Part shown: positions 8,197 to 15,083 of the stretch, one piece after another
Layout of the letters: every line of letters starts with the position of its first letter
How positions within the stretch are numbered: position 1 is the stretch's first letter
Source: CAZJOD01 sp964547525
GTDB lineage: Bacteria; Bacillota; Clostridia; JAAYHZ01
Assembly: GCA_964547525.1 (NCBI GenBank)
Contig: CAZJOD010000096.1
Coordinates: forward strand, 1 to 15,083
Direction of reading: 5' to 3'
DNA length: 15,083 bases
Translations under genes and position numbers: made by a program
The notes under the pieces: model-generated
Database searches by the model: none
What the model was told of the DNA's origin: nothing
The model's input: the letters and a program-made list of their open reading frames with translations, nothing else

Positions 8197-8832
8197 TTAA
8201 AATCCTAGCTTTTTAAAAAATAACACTGCATTTGCCCGATCATTCACATCGGCTTTCATATATATTTGACTTATATAATTTTTTACAGTGCCAATTGATA
8301 AGTAAAGTGATTGTGCAATATCTTTATTACTCTTACCTTGCATTATCAAACGTATTATTTCTATTTCCCTTTCGGTGAAGTCTTCAGGTTTAACATCAGA
8401 AGGCGAGTTTTGGTTAAGCTTTGCTGTTATCTTCGCCGCAACCCGTCCCGGTAAAATTATATTTCCGGATAAAGCGTCTCTGATAGCTTCAACAAGTTTT
8501 TGACCTGCAATATCCTTCAGCAGATATCCTGATGCTCCGTACGACATTGCTTTTATTATATATTCATCATCGTCAAATGTAGTTAAAACAATTACATTTG
8601 TCTCATGGAAATCTTTTTTAATTAACCTGGTAGCCTCTACACCGTCCATCTCAGGCATTCGTATATCCATTAAAATGATGTCCGGCCTTAGTGATTTTGT
8701 TTTTTCATAAGCTTCTTTTCCATTACATGCTTCTCCTACCACGTTTATATCAGGATGTGTTACCAAAAGTGCATGTAAACCTTCGCGGATAATGGTTTGA
8801 TCGTCAGTAAGTAACACTTTTATCATTCTCAT
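8197..8832 (-). CDS. Response regulator, NarL/FixJ (LuxR-type HTH) family
   Basis: A two-component response regulator of 211 residues. The receiver domain (about 3-120) has the acidic pair D10/D11, the phospho-acceptor D56 in ILMDIRMPEMDG, T84/T85 and K106 in YLLKD, all intact. A linker with many polar residues (about 135-150) leads to a LuxR/NarL-type HTH (about 152-205: FTEREIEIIRLI, GKSNKDIAQSL, GTVKNYISQIY). On phosphorylation by its kinase it should dimerise and bind inverted-repeat DNA. The ATG at 8832 follows GAAGGAG, and its first bases overlap the kinase stop in an ATGA, so the two are translationally coupled. The closest functional analogues by architecture are LiaR, DesR and YxjL-type regulators of Firmicutes; the target genes are unknown, with the dyads at 8114-8133 and 10303-10325 the local candidates. 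Confidence 0.95.
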   Translation of the reverse strand: MRMIKVLLTDDQTIIREGLHALLVTHPDINVVGEACNGKEAYEKTKSLRPDIILMDIRMPEMDGVEATRLIKKDFHETNVIVLTTFDDDEYIIKAMSYGASGYLLKDIAGQKLVEAIRDALSGNIILPGRVAAKITAKLNQNSPSDVKPEDFTEREIEIIRLIMQGKSNKDIAQSLYLSIGTVKNYISQIYMKADVNDRANAVLFFKKLGF

Positions 8833-10226
8833 ACATTAACTCCTTCTTTTTGTATACCGACAGGTATTGTTATGGCGACTGTAAAACCTTCACCTTTAGT
8901 TGTATTAACCGTCATCGTACCGCCGATACTTTGAACACGATTCTTCATGCCGGACAGACCGAATCCGTATATAACATCTTCCGCACCTTCACCGTTGTCG
9001 CTAAAGGTTAACCTTACCGTACCTTTATATTCTTGTATCAATAAATCGACTTCAGTACTCTTTCCATGTTTTAAACTGTTTGTGGCACATTCTTTTATCG
9101 ACCGAAGTAAAACAGTTTGTTGTATAGGAAGCAATTCGGACTTAAGCTCCGTAATGTCTGTAATAATCAAATTTGTATTTGTTCTAATTTCCGATAACAA
9201 ACTTTTAAGCTCGGATAAAAATTCTTTTTCACCACCTGCTTGAATGGTCCTAACAGAATTACGTATATCATCCAAACCTTTTTTCACCTGCTGTTTAGCT
9301 AATAACAATTTCTCACCCGCAGAGTTTTTATTTTCATTCATCAGTGTTACACTTGCTTCAATGAGTATTAAGGCACTCGTTAATGTATGTCCTACCGTAT
9401 CGTGAATTTCTCCTGTTATACGATTACGTTCTTCGATAGCCCCCATTTCTTCCAGCTGTAACGATTGTTTTTTTAACTTATTAAATGCTTCTTCCAACAT
9501 CTTATTAGCTGTAAATTGTTTTTTCATTGTATAGAATGTGGCAAACACTAGCATAAACACTAGTAAGTTAATATATATATAGCTTATTACTTCGTCAGCG
9601 TCAATTTTATCAAACACTCTATTGGCTTTTGCAAATATTACCATTATATATAATATAAAAGCCGCAATTGAATACTTTTTAGCGTACTGCAGTGGAAAAC
9701 CGTTAATTATTACCGCTACCACCACTAAAATGGTCAAAGGAGCACCACGCGAGTCAATTAAATATTCTACAGGTATAATAAGTAGAAGCTGTAAAGCCGG
9801 TAGTAGAAAATATATAAAACCATGCTTTCTTTTTATTATTAATCCGTTTATAATCATTATGATAAAACAAACGGACAACAACCCGATTATATAAGGATAC
9901 CGGTCGTTATTTAAATTTTCTGATATTATACCTAATGTAAATATCTCGAATGCACTTAATAAAGAAACAAAAATGCCTTGTCTGATATGACTGTCCATTT
10001 CTACGCCTTTATATTTTTTATAATCGCTTTCATTCTTCTTTCCGGACATAAAAAGATACACAGCCGCCGCCATAATATTAAATATTGCTATTGCAATTAT
10101 AAAATAAGCCTTTTGCCTTTGAGTAAGTGTAGGATTTTCCCAGCAATGTTTGATATAGAATGCCTGTATAAACAACTGTATTAAAATTCCCGGCATAACA
10201 ATAGGCAGAATATCAATTAACTCCAT
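8829..10226 (-). CDS. Multi-spanning membrane sensor histidine kinase (HisKA_3 family)
   Basis: A 465-residue sensor kinase paired with the overlapping response regulator. The first 235 residues contain about eight hydrophobic segments (roughly 7-27, 38-60, 86-102, 112-132, 137-155, 163-178, 184-200, 215-234). A coiled linker follows (236-262), then HisKA_3 with the phospho-acceptor H275 in EIHDTVGHTL, and an HATPase_c domain with the N-box N383 (KECATNSLKHG), DNGEG (410-414) and GFGLSG (421-426). All catalytic residues are present. Residues 6-63 look like a PLDc_N domain: LP...PG.LIQLFIQAF, a loop, then IIAIAIFN...YLFMSGKK, which resembles the free PLDc_N protein encoded downstream. The signal is likely sensed in or at the membrane because no large extracellular domain is visible. 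AAAGGTG precedes the ATG. No ABC transporter gene, the usual partner for such kinases, is present in this window. Confidence 0.93.
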   Translation of the reverse strand: MELIDILPIVMPGILIQLFIQAFYIKHCWENPTLTQRQKAYFIIAIAIFNIMAAAVYLFMSGKKNESDYKKYKGVEMDSHIRQGIFVSLLSAFEIFTLGIISENLNNDRYPYIIGLLSVCFIIMIINGLIIKRKHGFIYFLLPALQLLLIIPVEYLIDSRGAPLTILVVVAVIINGFPLQYAKKYSIAAFILYIMVIFAKANRVFDKIDADEVISYIYINLLVFMLVFATFYTMKKQFTANKMLEEAFNKLKKQSLQLEEMGAIEERNRITGEIHDTVGHTLTSALILIEASVTLMNENKNSAGEKLLLAKQQVKKGLDDIRNSVRTIQAGGEKEFLSELKSLLSEIRTNTNLIITDITELKSELLPIQQTVLLRSIKECATNSLKHGKSTEVDLLIQEYKGTVRLTFSDNGEGAEDVIYGFGLSGMKNRVQSIGGTMTVNTTKGEGFTVAITIPVGIQKEGVNV

Positions 10227-10302
10227 TCATAACACCTTTCATTACAATAAGAAATATTTATATATGATTCTACTGCATAAACGATTGGTATAGGTATTTT
10301 CA

Positions 10303-10325
10303 GTAACCGGTACACTCCGGTTTAC
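10303..10325 (-). promoter_or_regulatory. Operator-like dyad upstream of the histidine kinase gene
   Basis: AACCGG (10305-10310) - 6 bases - CCGGTT (10317-10322), extending to GTAACCGG / CCGGTTTAC with one bulged base. It is about 80 bases before the kinase ATG. A weak -10-like TAGAAT (10267-10272, - strand) would place the dyad centre near -50, a typical activator position, with no good -35. The half-sites match those of the dyad upstream of the PLDc_N gene, and both dyads contain ACCGGAGT and TACCGGT in the same order. Confidence 0.45.
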
Positions 10326-10326
10326 A

Positions 10327-10349
10327 GTGATTGAGTGATTGAGTGATTG
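10327..10349. repeat. Tandem 8-bp repeat, nearly three copies
   Basis: The octamer GTGATTGA occurs at 10327-10334 and 10335-10342, followed by a third copy with seven of eight bases (10343-10349), with no gaps. It directly abuts the dyad upstream of the kinase gene, on the side away from the kinase. It is noncoding. It may be slippage, or phased sites for a regulator, although an 8-base period is off the 10.5-base helical repeat. Confidence 0.7.
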
Positions 10350-10484
10350 CAGTAAATTATATATAAAAATAATACAGTACAAACAGTAAAATTACAATTA
10401 AAAATTTGAATGTAAACAATATCTCTTGTTACCGCTTATAAAATTATAGTTTTGATTACGAGTTTTTGCAGTAATATAATACAT

Positions 10485-12461
10485 TCACTTTTTACGTTTT
10501 ATTTCCTGCAACCTATTTTCAGCATAAAAACTATATTTATTAGAATTTAACACTTTCTTATAATATAATACGGCAGCTTTTGGCTTCCCGGATTTCATTT
10601 CAATGGATGCAATGCCAAGGAACAATATGTCTCTTGATGTACTCGATTTACATTGTTTACTCTTCAGCGCCTTTTCAAGATAATTTCGAGCGATAAAAAG
10701 ATCACCTTTCTCCATATATGCCATACTTATTAAAAAGATAGCAGTTAAAATATGCTTATTTGATATATCTCTTATTGTGCGATCTAAAATATATACGGCT
10801 TCTTCTACTCTACCGGCCAATAAAAGAGCTAAACAATAAGTGTTGGCGATATACCCGCGTATTCTTTTCTTGCCGCAAAATCGTTCAATTACAGCTAGAG
10901 CACTCTCGTATAGCCCTTGTATAATAAGTACACAAGCCAGTCGTTCCGCTATATGGTCTCTTGTCATCGTTTCATTTTCCGGTATCCACTCGGCCTTTAA
11001 GGCTTCTGTCAAAAATTTTTCAGCATCTTTTAAGCATTTTTTTGCTTCACCTGACATACCGCTACTTGTATAAATTAAAGAAAGCTTCATGTTAGCTTTG
11101 CCTAAATTATATAATTTGTTAACACCGTTAATTATCCAATCATTTCCTATACAAGTATGAAGTTCGACCCCCGGTATACATGTTGTTTCAGATTCTATGT
11201 TCCAGCATTCAACGAAATACTTTAGTGAATTTTCCTCGTTGTCCATATCATCTTCCTCGATACAACACTCTCCGTGCTTATATAGACCGAAATAGTAATC
11301 GACTATACTCCAATCACATACCACAATATTATCATATGCTATCCCTAGATAATATAATGAGTTTACAAACTCTTTTATATGAGCTTTCTTAAATTCTTGA
11401 AACTTTTGATTTCGATGATGCAAACCTAACCTAATTTCGGTTACATCCTGTAATGCTTTAATTCCCTCACTAATTTTTCTTTTTACTTCATCTTTATTTA
11501 CTCCTGACTGAGAAACAGGATAATTTATGAGTTCAGGATATACTATGGCAAGTAAATATCCCTTCTTATATAAATCTTCAACTCGATTAGTATCCGGTTT
11601 TAAAGCCATATTCAAATATTTTATAGTCTCTTCAAGCTCATAAACCGGATCTTTATCTCTTATATTGTTTTTTGATATTAACTCTATTACATTGCGGTAA
11701 TGTAAATCGGCTATATCCGATTGGTATTTTACATTTTCGGGATCTAATTCAAGGCACCTTTTCATAAGAAGTTCCGCTTCATAACGTAATTTCTTCTTTT
11801 GTAAAAGAAAATCATTTCTTTGTGCCGAATTGTGTTTGATTTGTTCCTTAATTTCTTCTATTTCGCTTAACTTCACACAGGCATTTCCAATATACCTCAA
11901 ATAGATCGGATCATTCCATATTCCCGGGTTTGTTACCGAGACTTTATCTATAGGTTTAAACATATTATATATCTTAAACCATTCTTCGTTTTCTTTCAAA
12001 AATTTTAATTGTTCTTTAATACTTTTAAATTGTTCTTTTTGTAGATTTTTTGTTTTTATTTCGTTTTTATTTTTTAAGCTTACAATCGCATTGATTTGTA
12101 TATCATCAAAAACACACCACAGTGGCAGTTGTGAATCACTTTGAAGCTTTTCATCACCAACCAGTCTTCTATGGGCTAATTTGATAACTTGGTCTGATGT
12201 ATTATCCAATGATTCCTGAATGTCATAATATATTTTTAATCCGCGTACAAAACGTTTGAAAGATTTTATTCTCAAGATGCATGCAGGTATATTCCCATCA
12301 CCTTTTTTGGCACAAACACCGATTGCTAAAGTCAATGTAACATGGTCTAATGATAAAATCTCAGGGAAAATTTTTACAACTTCGTCGTAATATTTTCCTC
12401 CTATTGCAGCATAACCTAATTTTAAGCTGTTAGGATTAAAAAACTTTACTAATAAATACAT
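10485..12461 (-). CDS. Tetratricopeptide repeat protein, long paralog, with unknown N-terminal region
   Basis: A 658-residue, apparently cytosolic protein without signal peptide or membrane segments. Residues 1-130 form a region I do not recognise (aliphatic, with CAKKGDG and RRLVGDEKL segments); 131-165 and 195-235 are charged and probably helical or coiled. TPR-like helix pairs follow: a unit near 220-260 (AELLMKRCLELDPENVKYQSDIA-type), one near 275-305, and a regular C-terminal array about 450-655 (for example RLACVLIIQGLYESALAVI, AEKFLTEAL, YLEKALKS, AVLYYKKVLNSN). From about residue 233 to the end it aligns without rearrangement with the TPR protein at the right edge. Five cysteines cluster at 399, 400, 419, 428 and 437, absent from that paralog. 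The start at 12461 has only a modest GGCAGG site, 8 bases away. TPR arrays bind protein partners; the partner is unknown. The adjacent nitrilase and second TPR protein suggest a module. Confidence 0.8.
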   Translation of the reverse strand: MYLLVKFFNPNSLKLGYAAIGGKYYDEVVKIFPEILSLDHVTLTLAIGVCAKKGDGNIPACILRIKSFKRFVRGLKIYYDIQESLDNTSDQVIKLAHRRLVGDEKLQSDSQLPLWCVFDDIQINAIVSLKNKNEIKTKNLQKEQFKSIKEQLKFLKENEEWFKIYNMFKPIDKVSVTNPGIWNDPIYLRYIGNACVKLSEIEEIKEQIKHNSAQRNDFLLQKKKLRYEAELLMKRCLELDPENVKYQSDIADLHYRNVIELISKNNIRDKDPVYELEETIKYLNMALKPDTNRVEDLYKKGYLLAIVYPELINYPVSQSGVNKDEVKRKISEGIKALQDVTEIRLGLHHRNQKFQEFKKAHIKEFVNSLYYLGIAYDNIVVCDWSIVDYYFGLYKHGECCIEEDDMDNEENSLKYFVECWNIESETTCIPGVELHTCIGNDWIINGVNKLYNLGKANMKLSLIYTSSGMSGEAKKCLKDAEKFLTEALKAEWIPENETMTRDHIAERLACVLIIQGLYESALAVIERFCGKKRIRGYIANTYCLALLLAGRVEEAVYILDRTIRDISNKHILTAIFLISMAYMEKGDLFIARNYLEKALKSKQCKSSTSRDILFLGIASIEMKSGKPKAAVLYYKKVLNSNKYSFYAENRLQEIKRKK

Positions 12462-12763
12462 ATTATAAACCTGCCTTTCGCCTTACAGTACAATTACGCT
12501 ATAAGACTGATTTCATAAAAGTGTTAACCGTAAAAAGACATTCTGCCAAATCTTAAAACATATGACGATTTTTAAGTATTACACTTAAGATATTAATATG
12601 ACAAAAAAAGTCCTTATATCACTTAATATGAAACATGATAATAAAATCTTATATATAAAACATATATAAGATTTCACTGCAATAAAATAAATTTTTATAG
12701 AATTATATATTAAATTAGAAGTTATTTTTCTGAAAAAATTTATTGCAATCAGAGTCTTTTATA
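12462..12763 (-). promoter_or_regulatory. 302-base noncoding spacer between nitrilase and long TPR gene, with dyads and a weak promoter
   Basis: Very AT-rich, with no credible coding frame. On the - strand a TTAACA (12527-12522) and TATAGC (12503-12498) pair, 18 bases apart, is a possible promoter for the long TPR gene. A 13-bp perfect inverted repeat (AAATCTTATATAT at 12644-12656 and its complement at 12662-12674, 5-base loop) is followed on the - strand by TATTAT, so it could end the nitrilase transcript weakly. A 6-bp dyad TTAAGT - 5 - ACTTAA lies at 12572-12588. TGCAATAAA (12678-12686) is repeated inverted as TTTATTGCA (12739-12747). These structures suggest a separate transcription unit for the long TPR gene. 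Confidence 0.4.
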
Positions 12764-13711
12764 TTAATTATCAATTTTTTTATCTCGAAACACCATACAT
12801 CTTTCGAAATAATCATCCAATAATTCGATTTTGTATTCATCGATAATATCATCGATTGTAAACTCCTTTGTTTCGCTTGTTAATAATACCGATCCCAAAT
12901 ATCCGGGATCATACATCTTTATTTTACCGCCGTATTTATATAAGGCTTTTTCAATTTTACCCCAATTAAAATCCAAATGAACAACTTTAAAATCCATATT
13001 AACATCATGTGTTACGTAACCGAAATAATTCGTGGACTTTGCCAAAACCTCACCCACCGGACTTATTATTGTATTTTCCAAATTCATGATGGAACCGACA
13101 AAAAATGAACGAAGTTGATAGGCGCGATAATTTTGCATCAACCCCCCGTGATATGCCGATGAAAATAGTATAATATCTGGTTTTTGAGCTTTATACTTAA
13201 ACCAAAGAGGATCGAAATTCAAGTCAAAGCATATCCCGCAGGCAACCTTTCCAAAATCACACTGTATCACATCTGCGTCATTACCCGGCAATATTTTACC
13301 ATCTTCTGTTTCGGAAATAGTAGGATAATTTTTATTATACATTCCGGTAACATTACCGGTTCTGTCAATAATTTGTGTTGTGTTTTTATAAGTCCCATCT
13401 TTTATTTTTCTAGCAGCCGAGTAAGCGATATAGCATGAGTTTTCTTTTGCTTTCTCCATAAAAAAATCTCTTACTTTGTCTCCCCTAATATCATAATACT
13501 CAAGCCTGCGATTTAAAGGATAATTATGATATCTGTCACACGCTTCCGGTAAAACTACAACATCCGGTTTTTCGGGTAATACATGTCTTAACAGTCTATC
13601 CCAACTGTCAATCATTCTTTCTACTTCAGAAGATAAATCATTGTTTAGGTTTCCTGTATAATTAACTCCGTTTTTCATAGACAATGAACTCACTTTAATA
13701 TACTTTGACAT
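12764..13711 (-). CDS. Carbon-nitrogen hydrolase (nitrilase superfamily amidohydrolase)
   Basis: A 315-residue member of the CN-hydrolase/nitrilase superfamily, which cleaves non-peptide C-N bonds in amides, ureides or nitriles using a Glu-Lys-Cys triad. All three are visible: E56 in VVLPEACDR, K127 in YNKNYP and C161 in GICFDLNF. E134 in TISETEDG is in the position of the second structural Glu. The core (about 5-270) is followed by an extra tail of about 45 residues (270-315) rich in acidic and aromatic residues, longer than in simple amidases. No signal peptide is seen, so it is cytosolic. A GGGGAGG site lies 8 bases before the ATG. The gene sits between two paralogous TPR genes on the same strand, 113 bases after one and 302 bases before the other. 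The substrate cannot be named. A free-standing amidase for N-carbamoyl compounds or omega-amides is the default reading. Confidence 0.9.
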   Translation of the reverse strand: MSKYIKVSSLSMKNGVNYTGNLNNDLSSEVERMIDSWDRLLRHVLPEKPDVVVLPEACDRYHNYPLNRRLEYYDIRGDKVRDFFMEKAKENSCYIAYSAARKIKDGTYKNTTQIIDRTGNVTGMYNKNYPTISETEDGKILPGNDADVIQCDFGKVACGICFDLNFDPLWFKYKAQKPDIILFSSAYHGGLMQNYRAYQLRSFFVGSIMNLENTIISPVGEVLAKSTNYFGYVTHDVNMDFKVVHLDFNWGKIEKALYKYGGKIKMYDPGYLGSVLLTSETKEFTIDDIIDEYKIELLDDYFERCMVFRDKKIDN

Positions 13712-13769
13712 CTAAGCGCCCTCCCCATTTTATCATTAACCTTATTTGATAAAATTGAAATGTATTATA

Positions 13770-13798
13770 ATTATACATAGTGTTTTTAGGTTATACAA
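13770..13798 (-). promoter_or_regulatory. Likely promoter of the nitrilase gene
   Basis: On the - strand TTGTAT (13798-13793) is followed after 17 bases by TATAAT (13775-13770), with a second TATAAT directly beyond it (13769-13764). The region also forms an inverted repeat, ATGTAT (13760-13765) and ATACAT (13773-13778), so a regulator could bind over the -10. The nitrilase start is about 55 bases downstream. This makes it likely that the nitrilase is not only read through from the TPR gene upstream. Confidence 0.5.
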
Positions 13799-13824
13799 TA
13801 TATTCCTTAAAAACTGTGTGTATA

Positions 13825-15083
13825 TCAATTAATACCTCCGTTTAATTCCCGAAGTCTTAACTTGATATAATGTCCGAACAAAAGCGATTTTTCAACTTTT
13901 TTGTAATAAACAAAAGCGTCTTTAACATTACCGGATCTGCGTTCGGTTTCAGCTAAGCCTAAGTATAAAACTTCCTTTGCTTTTATTCGATCTTCTTTTC
14001 TTACAGCCTTTTTTAACAATACTCCGGCCGCCGTCGTATCTTTTTTACCAAGATATGCAACAGCCAATAAAAACACCGATGTTGTAATTGATTTATTATT
14101 TTTATCTTTACAGATCGGCTCCAGTAAGGATATGGCGTCATCATTATTATTATTCATTATATAAGCTAAAGAGCGAGTGTTAACTATATATGCGGCTAAA
14201 TCATATTTATTATTCATATGTCGGTTTAATACATTTAACGCATCATCATATCTACCTTGTATGATATATACTTTTGCCAGTCGTTCGGCAATATGAGCTA
14301 CATTCTTTTTTTTGTTCATTCCGGAATCTTTTTCATTTAATATTTCAATAAAACACTTTTCTGCATTATTCAAAGCTTCATCAGACTCTTTTATAAGATC
14401 CGTACCCAAACGTATTCTATATAACTTAATATAAGCTTTACCCAAACCATACAGTAATGTCTCTTTATCTTCAATCAAACCGACCTTGTTACTATTTTTT
14501 GATACTAATATGTATTCGTTATAATATTTTATAGAACTCTCTATAAGGTTAACATCCGAGGAATTCAAATAAAATGATTTATCATTGTAAAGACCTAAAA
14601 CATATTCTATTTCATTCCAATCGTTTATTATTAATTCTTCATATGCTTTGCCCAGAAAAAGAAGCGCTTTGAAATAAATAAATTTAAAATCATCTGAATA
14701 CTTTTTTTTACCTTCTTTATCCGTCTCCGGTTCAACACATAATTTGACAACCTTTTCTAAACTTTCTATTCCTTCGTTTACTTTATTAACTTTATCTACA
14801 TACTCCATGGAATATTTACTACCGGAAGATAAAATATCAGGTAATTTTACTGCAAGGAGATAACCTTTTCTAAAAAAATCAATTGTTCTTGACGGATTAA
14901 GTTTAAGTGATTCATTAAAATACTTAATAGCTTCATCCATCTCAAGTAATACATTTCCGTCCCTTCTACCTCCTTTTTGCGTTAGCTCGATTACATTTTG
15001 GTAAAATAAACATGCAAGGTCTGATAAAAATATTGGATTATCTCTATCTAATGCAACACACCTTTTTTTTAATTCAGTAGTCT
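13825..15083 (-). CDS. Tetratricopeptide repeat protein, paralog of the long TPR protein (5' end beyond window)
   Basis: The frame stays open past the internal ATG at 14940 to the right edge, and the extra 47 codons encode sequence matching the long TPR paralog (KRCVALDRDNPIFLSDLA here; KRCLELDPENVKYQSDIA there). The gene is therefore truncated by the window and 418 residues are visible. They contain TPR-like units: the leading LDRDNP unit, DEAIKYFNESLKLNPSR, EESIKYYNEY-type and a C-terminal array (AEKCFIEIL; HIAERLAKVYIIQGRYDDALNVL; AYIVNTRSLAYIMNNNNDDAISLL; LLKKAVRKED; AFVYYKKVEKS). It has no hydrophobic segment. It lacks the cysteine cluster of the paralog and carries short polar insertions instead. 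It lies 113 bases upstream of the nitrilase. A role in protein-protein contacts is expected from the family; the partner is not known. Confidence 0.82.
   Translation of the reverse strand, partial: TTELKKRCVALDRDNPIFLSDLACLFYQNVIELTQKGGRRDGNVLLEMDEAIKYFNESLKLNPSRTIDFFRKGYLLAVKLPDILSSGSKYSMEYVDKVNKVNEGIESLEKVVKLCVEPETDKEGKKKYSDDFKFIYFKALLFLGKAYEELIINDWNEIEYVLGLYNDKSFYLNSSDVNLIESSIKYYNEYILVSKNSNKVGLIEDKETLLYGLGKAYIKLYRIRLGTDLIKESDEALNNAEKCFIEILNEKDSGMNKKKNVAHIAERLAKVYIIQGRYDDALNVLNRHMNNKYDLAAYIVNTRSLAYIMNNNNDDAISLLEPICKDKNNKSITTSVFLLAVAYLGKKDTTAAGVLLKKAVRKEDRIKAKEVLYLGLAETERRSGNVKDAFVYYKKVEKSLLFGHYIKLRLRELNGGIN

Noticed and set aside
10412..10432. GTAAACAA / TTGTTAC imperfect dyad in the spacer after the long TPR gene.
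   Set aside because: One bulge, short AT-rich arms and no U-tract; not strong enough to call a terminator or operator.
12599..12670. A 23-codon + strand frame in the nitrilase-TPR spacer.
   Set aside because: No ribosome binding site, composition is that of AT-rich spacer, and it overlaps the inverted repeat.
14940..14942. ATG as the start of the right-hand TPR gene.
   Set aside because: The frame is open upstream to the window edge and the upstream codons encode sequence matching the long TPR paralog, so this Met is internal.
1..15083. Mobile elements, CRISPR arrays, tRNA or rRNA genes.
   Set aside because: No transposase or integrase, no regularly spaced repeats and no cloverleaf-like or rRNA sequence were recognised.

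Overview
The window is 15,083 bases of AT-rich DNA with strong AAGGAGG-type ribosome binding sites, TATAAT-like promoter boxes and short AT-rich spacers. The protein families (SecA2-like translocase, HisKA_3/NarL two-component pair with a PLDc_N small protein, cytosolic GH3 glycosidases) fit a Gram-positive anaerobe of the Clostridia. This placement is inference from style and gene content; no rRNA or marker gene fixes it.

Layout. The left edge holds the 3' part of a PA14-containing GH3 glycosidase on the + strand. It ends at a GC-rich hairpin that probably serves as a terminator for both strands. Everything else is on the - strand. Read in the direction of transcription (right to left), it contains: a TPR protein cut by the right edge; a nitrilase-superfamily amidohydrolase with its own likely promoter; a second, longer TPR protein paralogous to the first; a 258-base spacer with a dyad and a short tandem repeat; a histidine kinase and response regulator overlapping by ATGA; a spacer with a related dyad; a PLDc_N small membrane protein; a complete GH3 glycosidase; a 2H (LigT-type) RNA phosphoesterase; an AviRa-like 23S rRNA methyltransferase; a three-segment small membrane protein; and a SecA2-like ATPase with no C-terminal zinc finger and a hydrophobic, basic C-terminal tail.

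How the genes may work together. The kinase/regulator pair looks like a cell-envelope stress type system, but the usual ABC transporter is missing. The kinase seems to carry a PLDc_N-like segment at its own N-terminus, and a similar ACCGG...CCGGT dyad lies upstream of both the kinase and the free PLDc_N gene. The small membrane protein and SecA2 are 29 bases apart and probably co-expressed. The AviRa-like enzyme suggests modification of the ribosomal site of orthosomycin antibiotics (avilamycin, evernimicin), next to another RNA-active enzyme. The TPR-nitrilase-TPR cassette is the least familiar part: two colinear TPR paralogs flank an amidohydrolase with an intact catalytic triad, and no function can be assigned from sequence alone.

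Several starts were moved inward from the longest open frame because an AAGGAG-like site lies inside the longer frame just before an in-frame ATG (98-aa membrane protein, LigT, GH3, PLDc_N).
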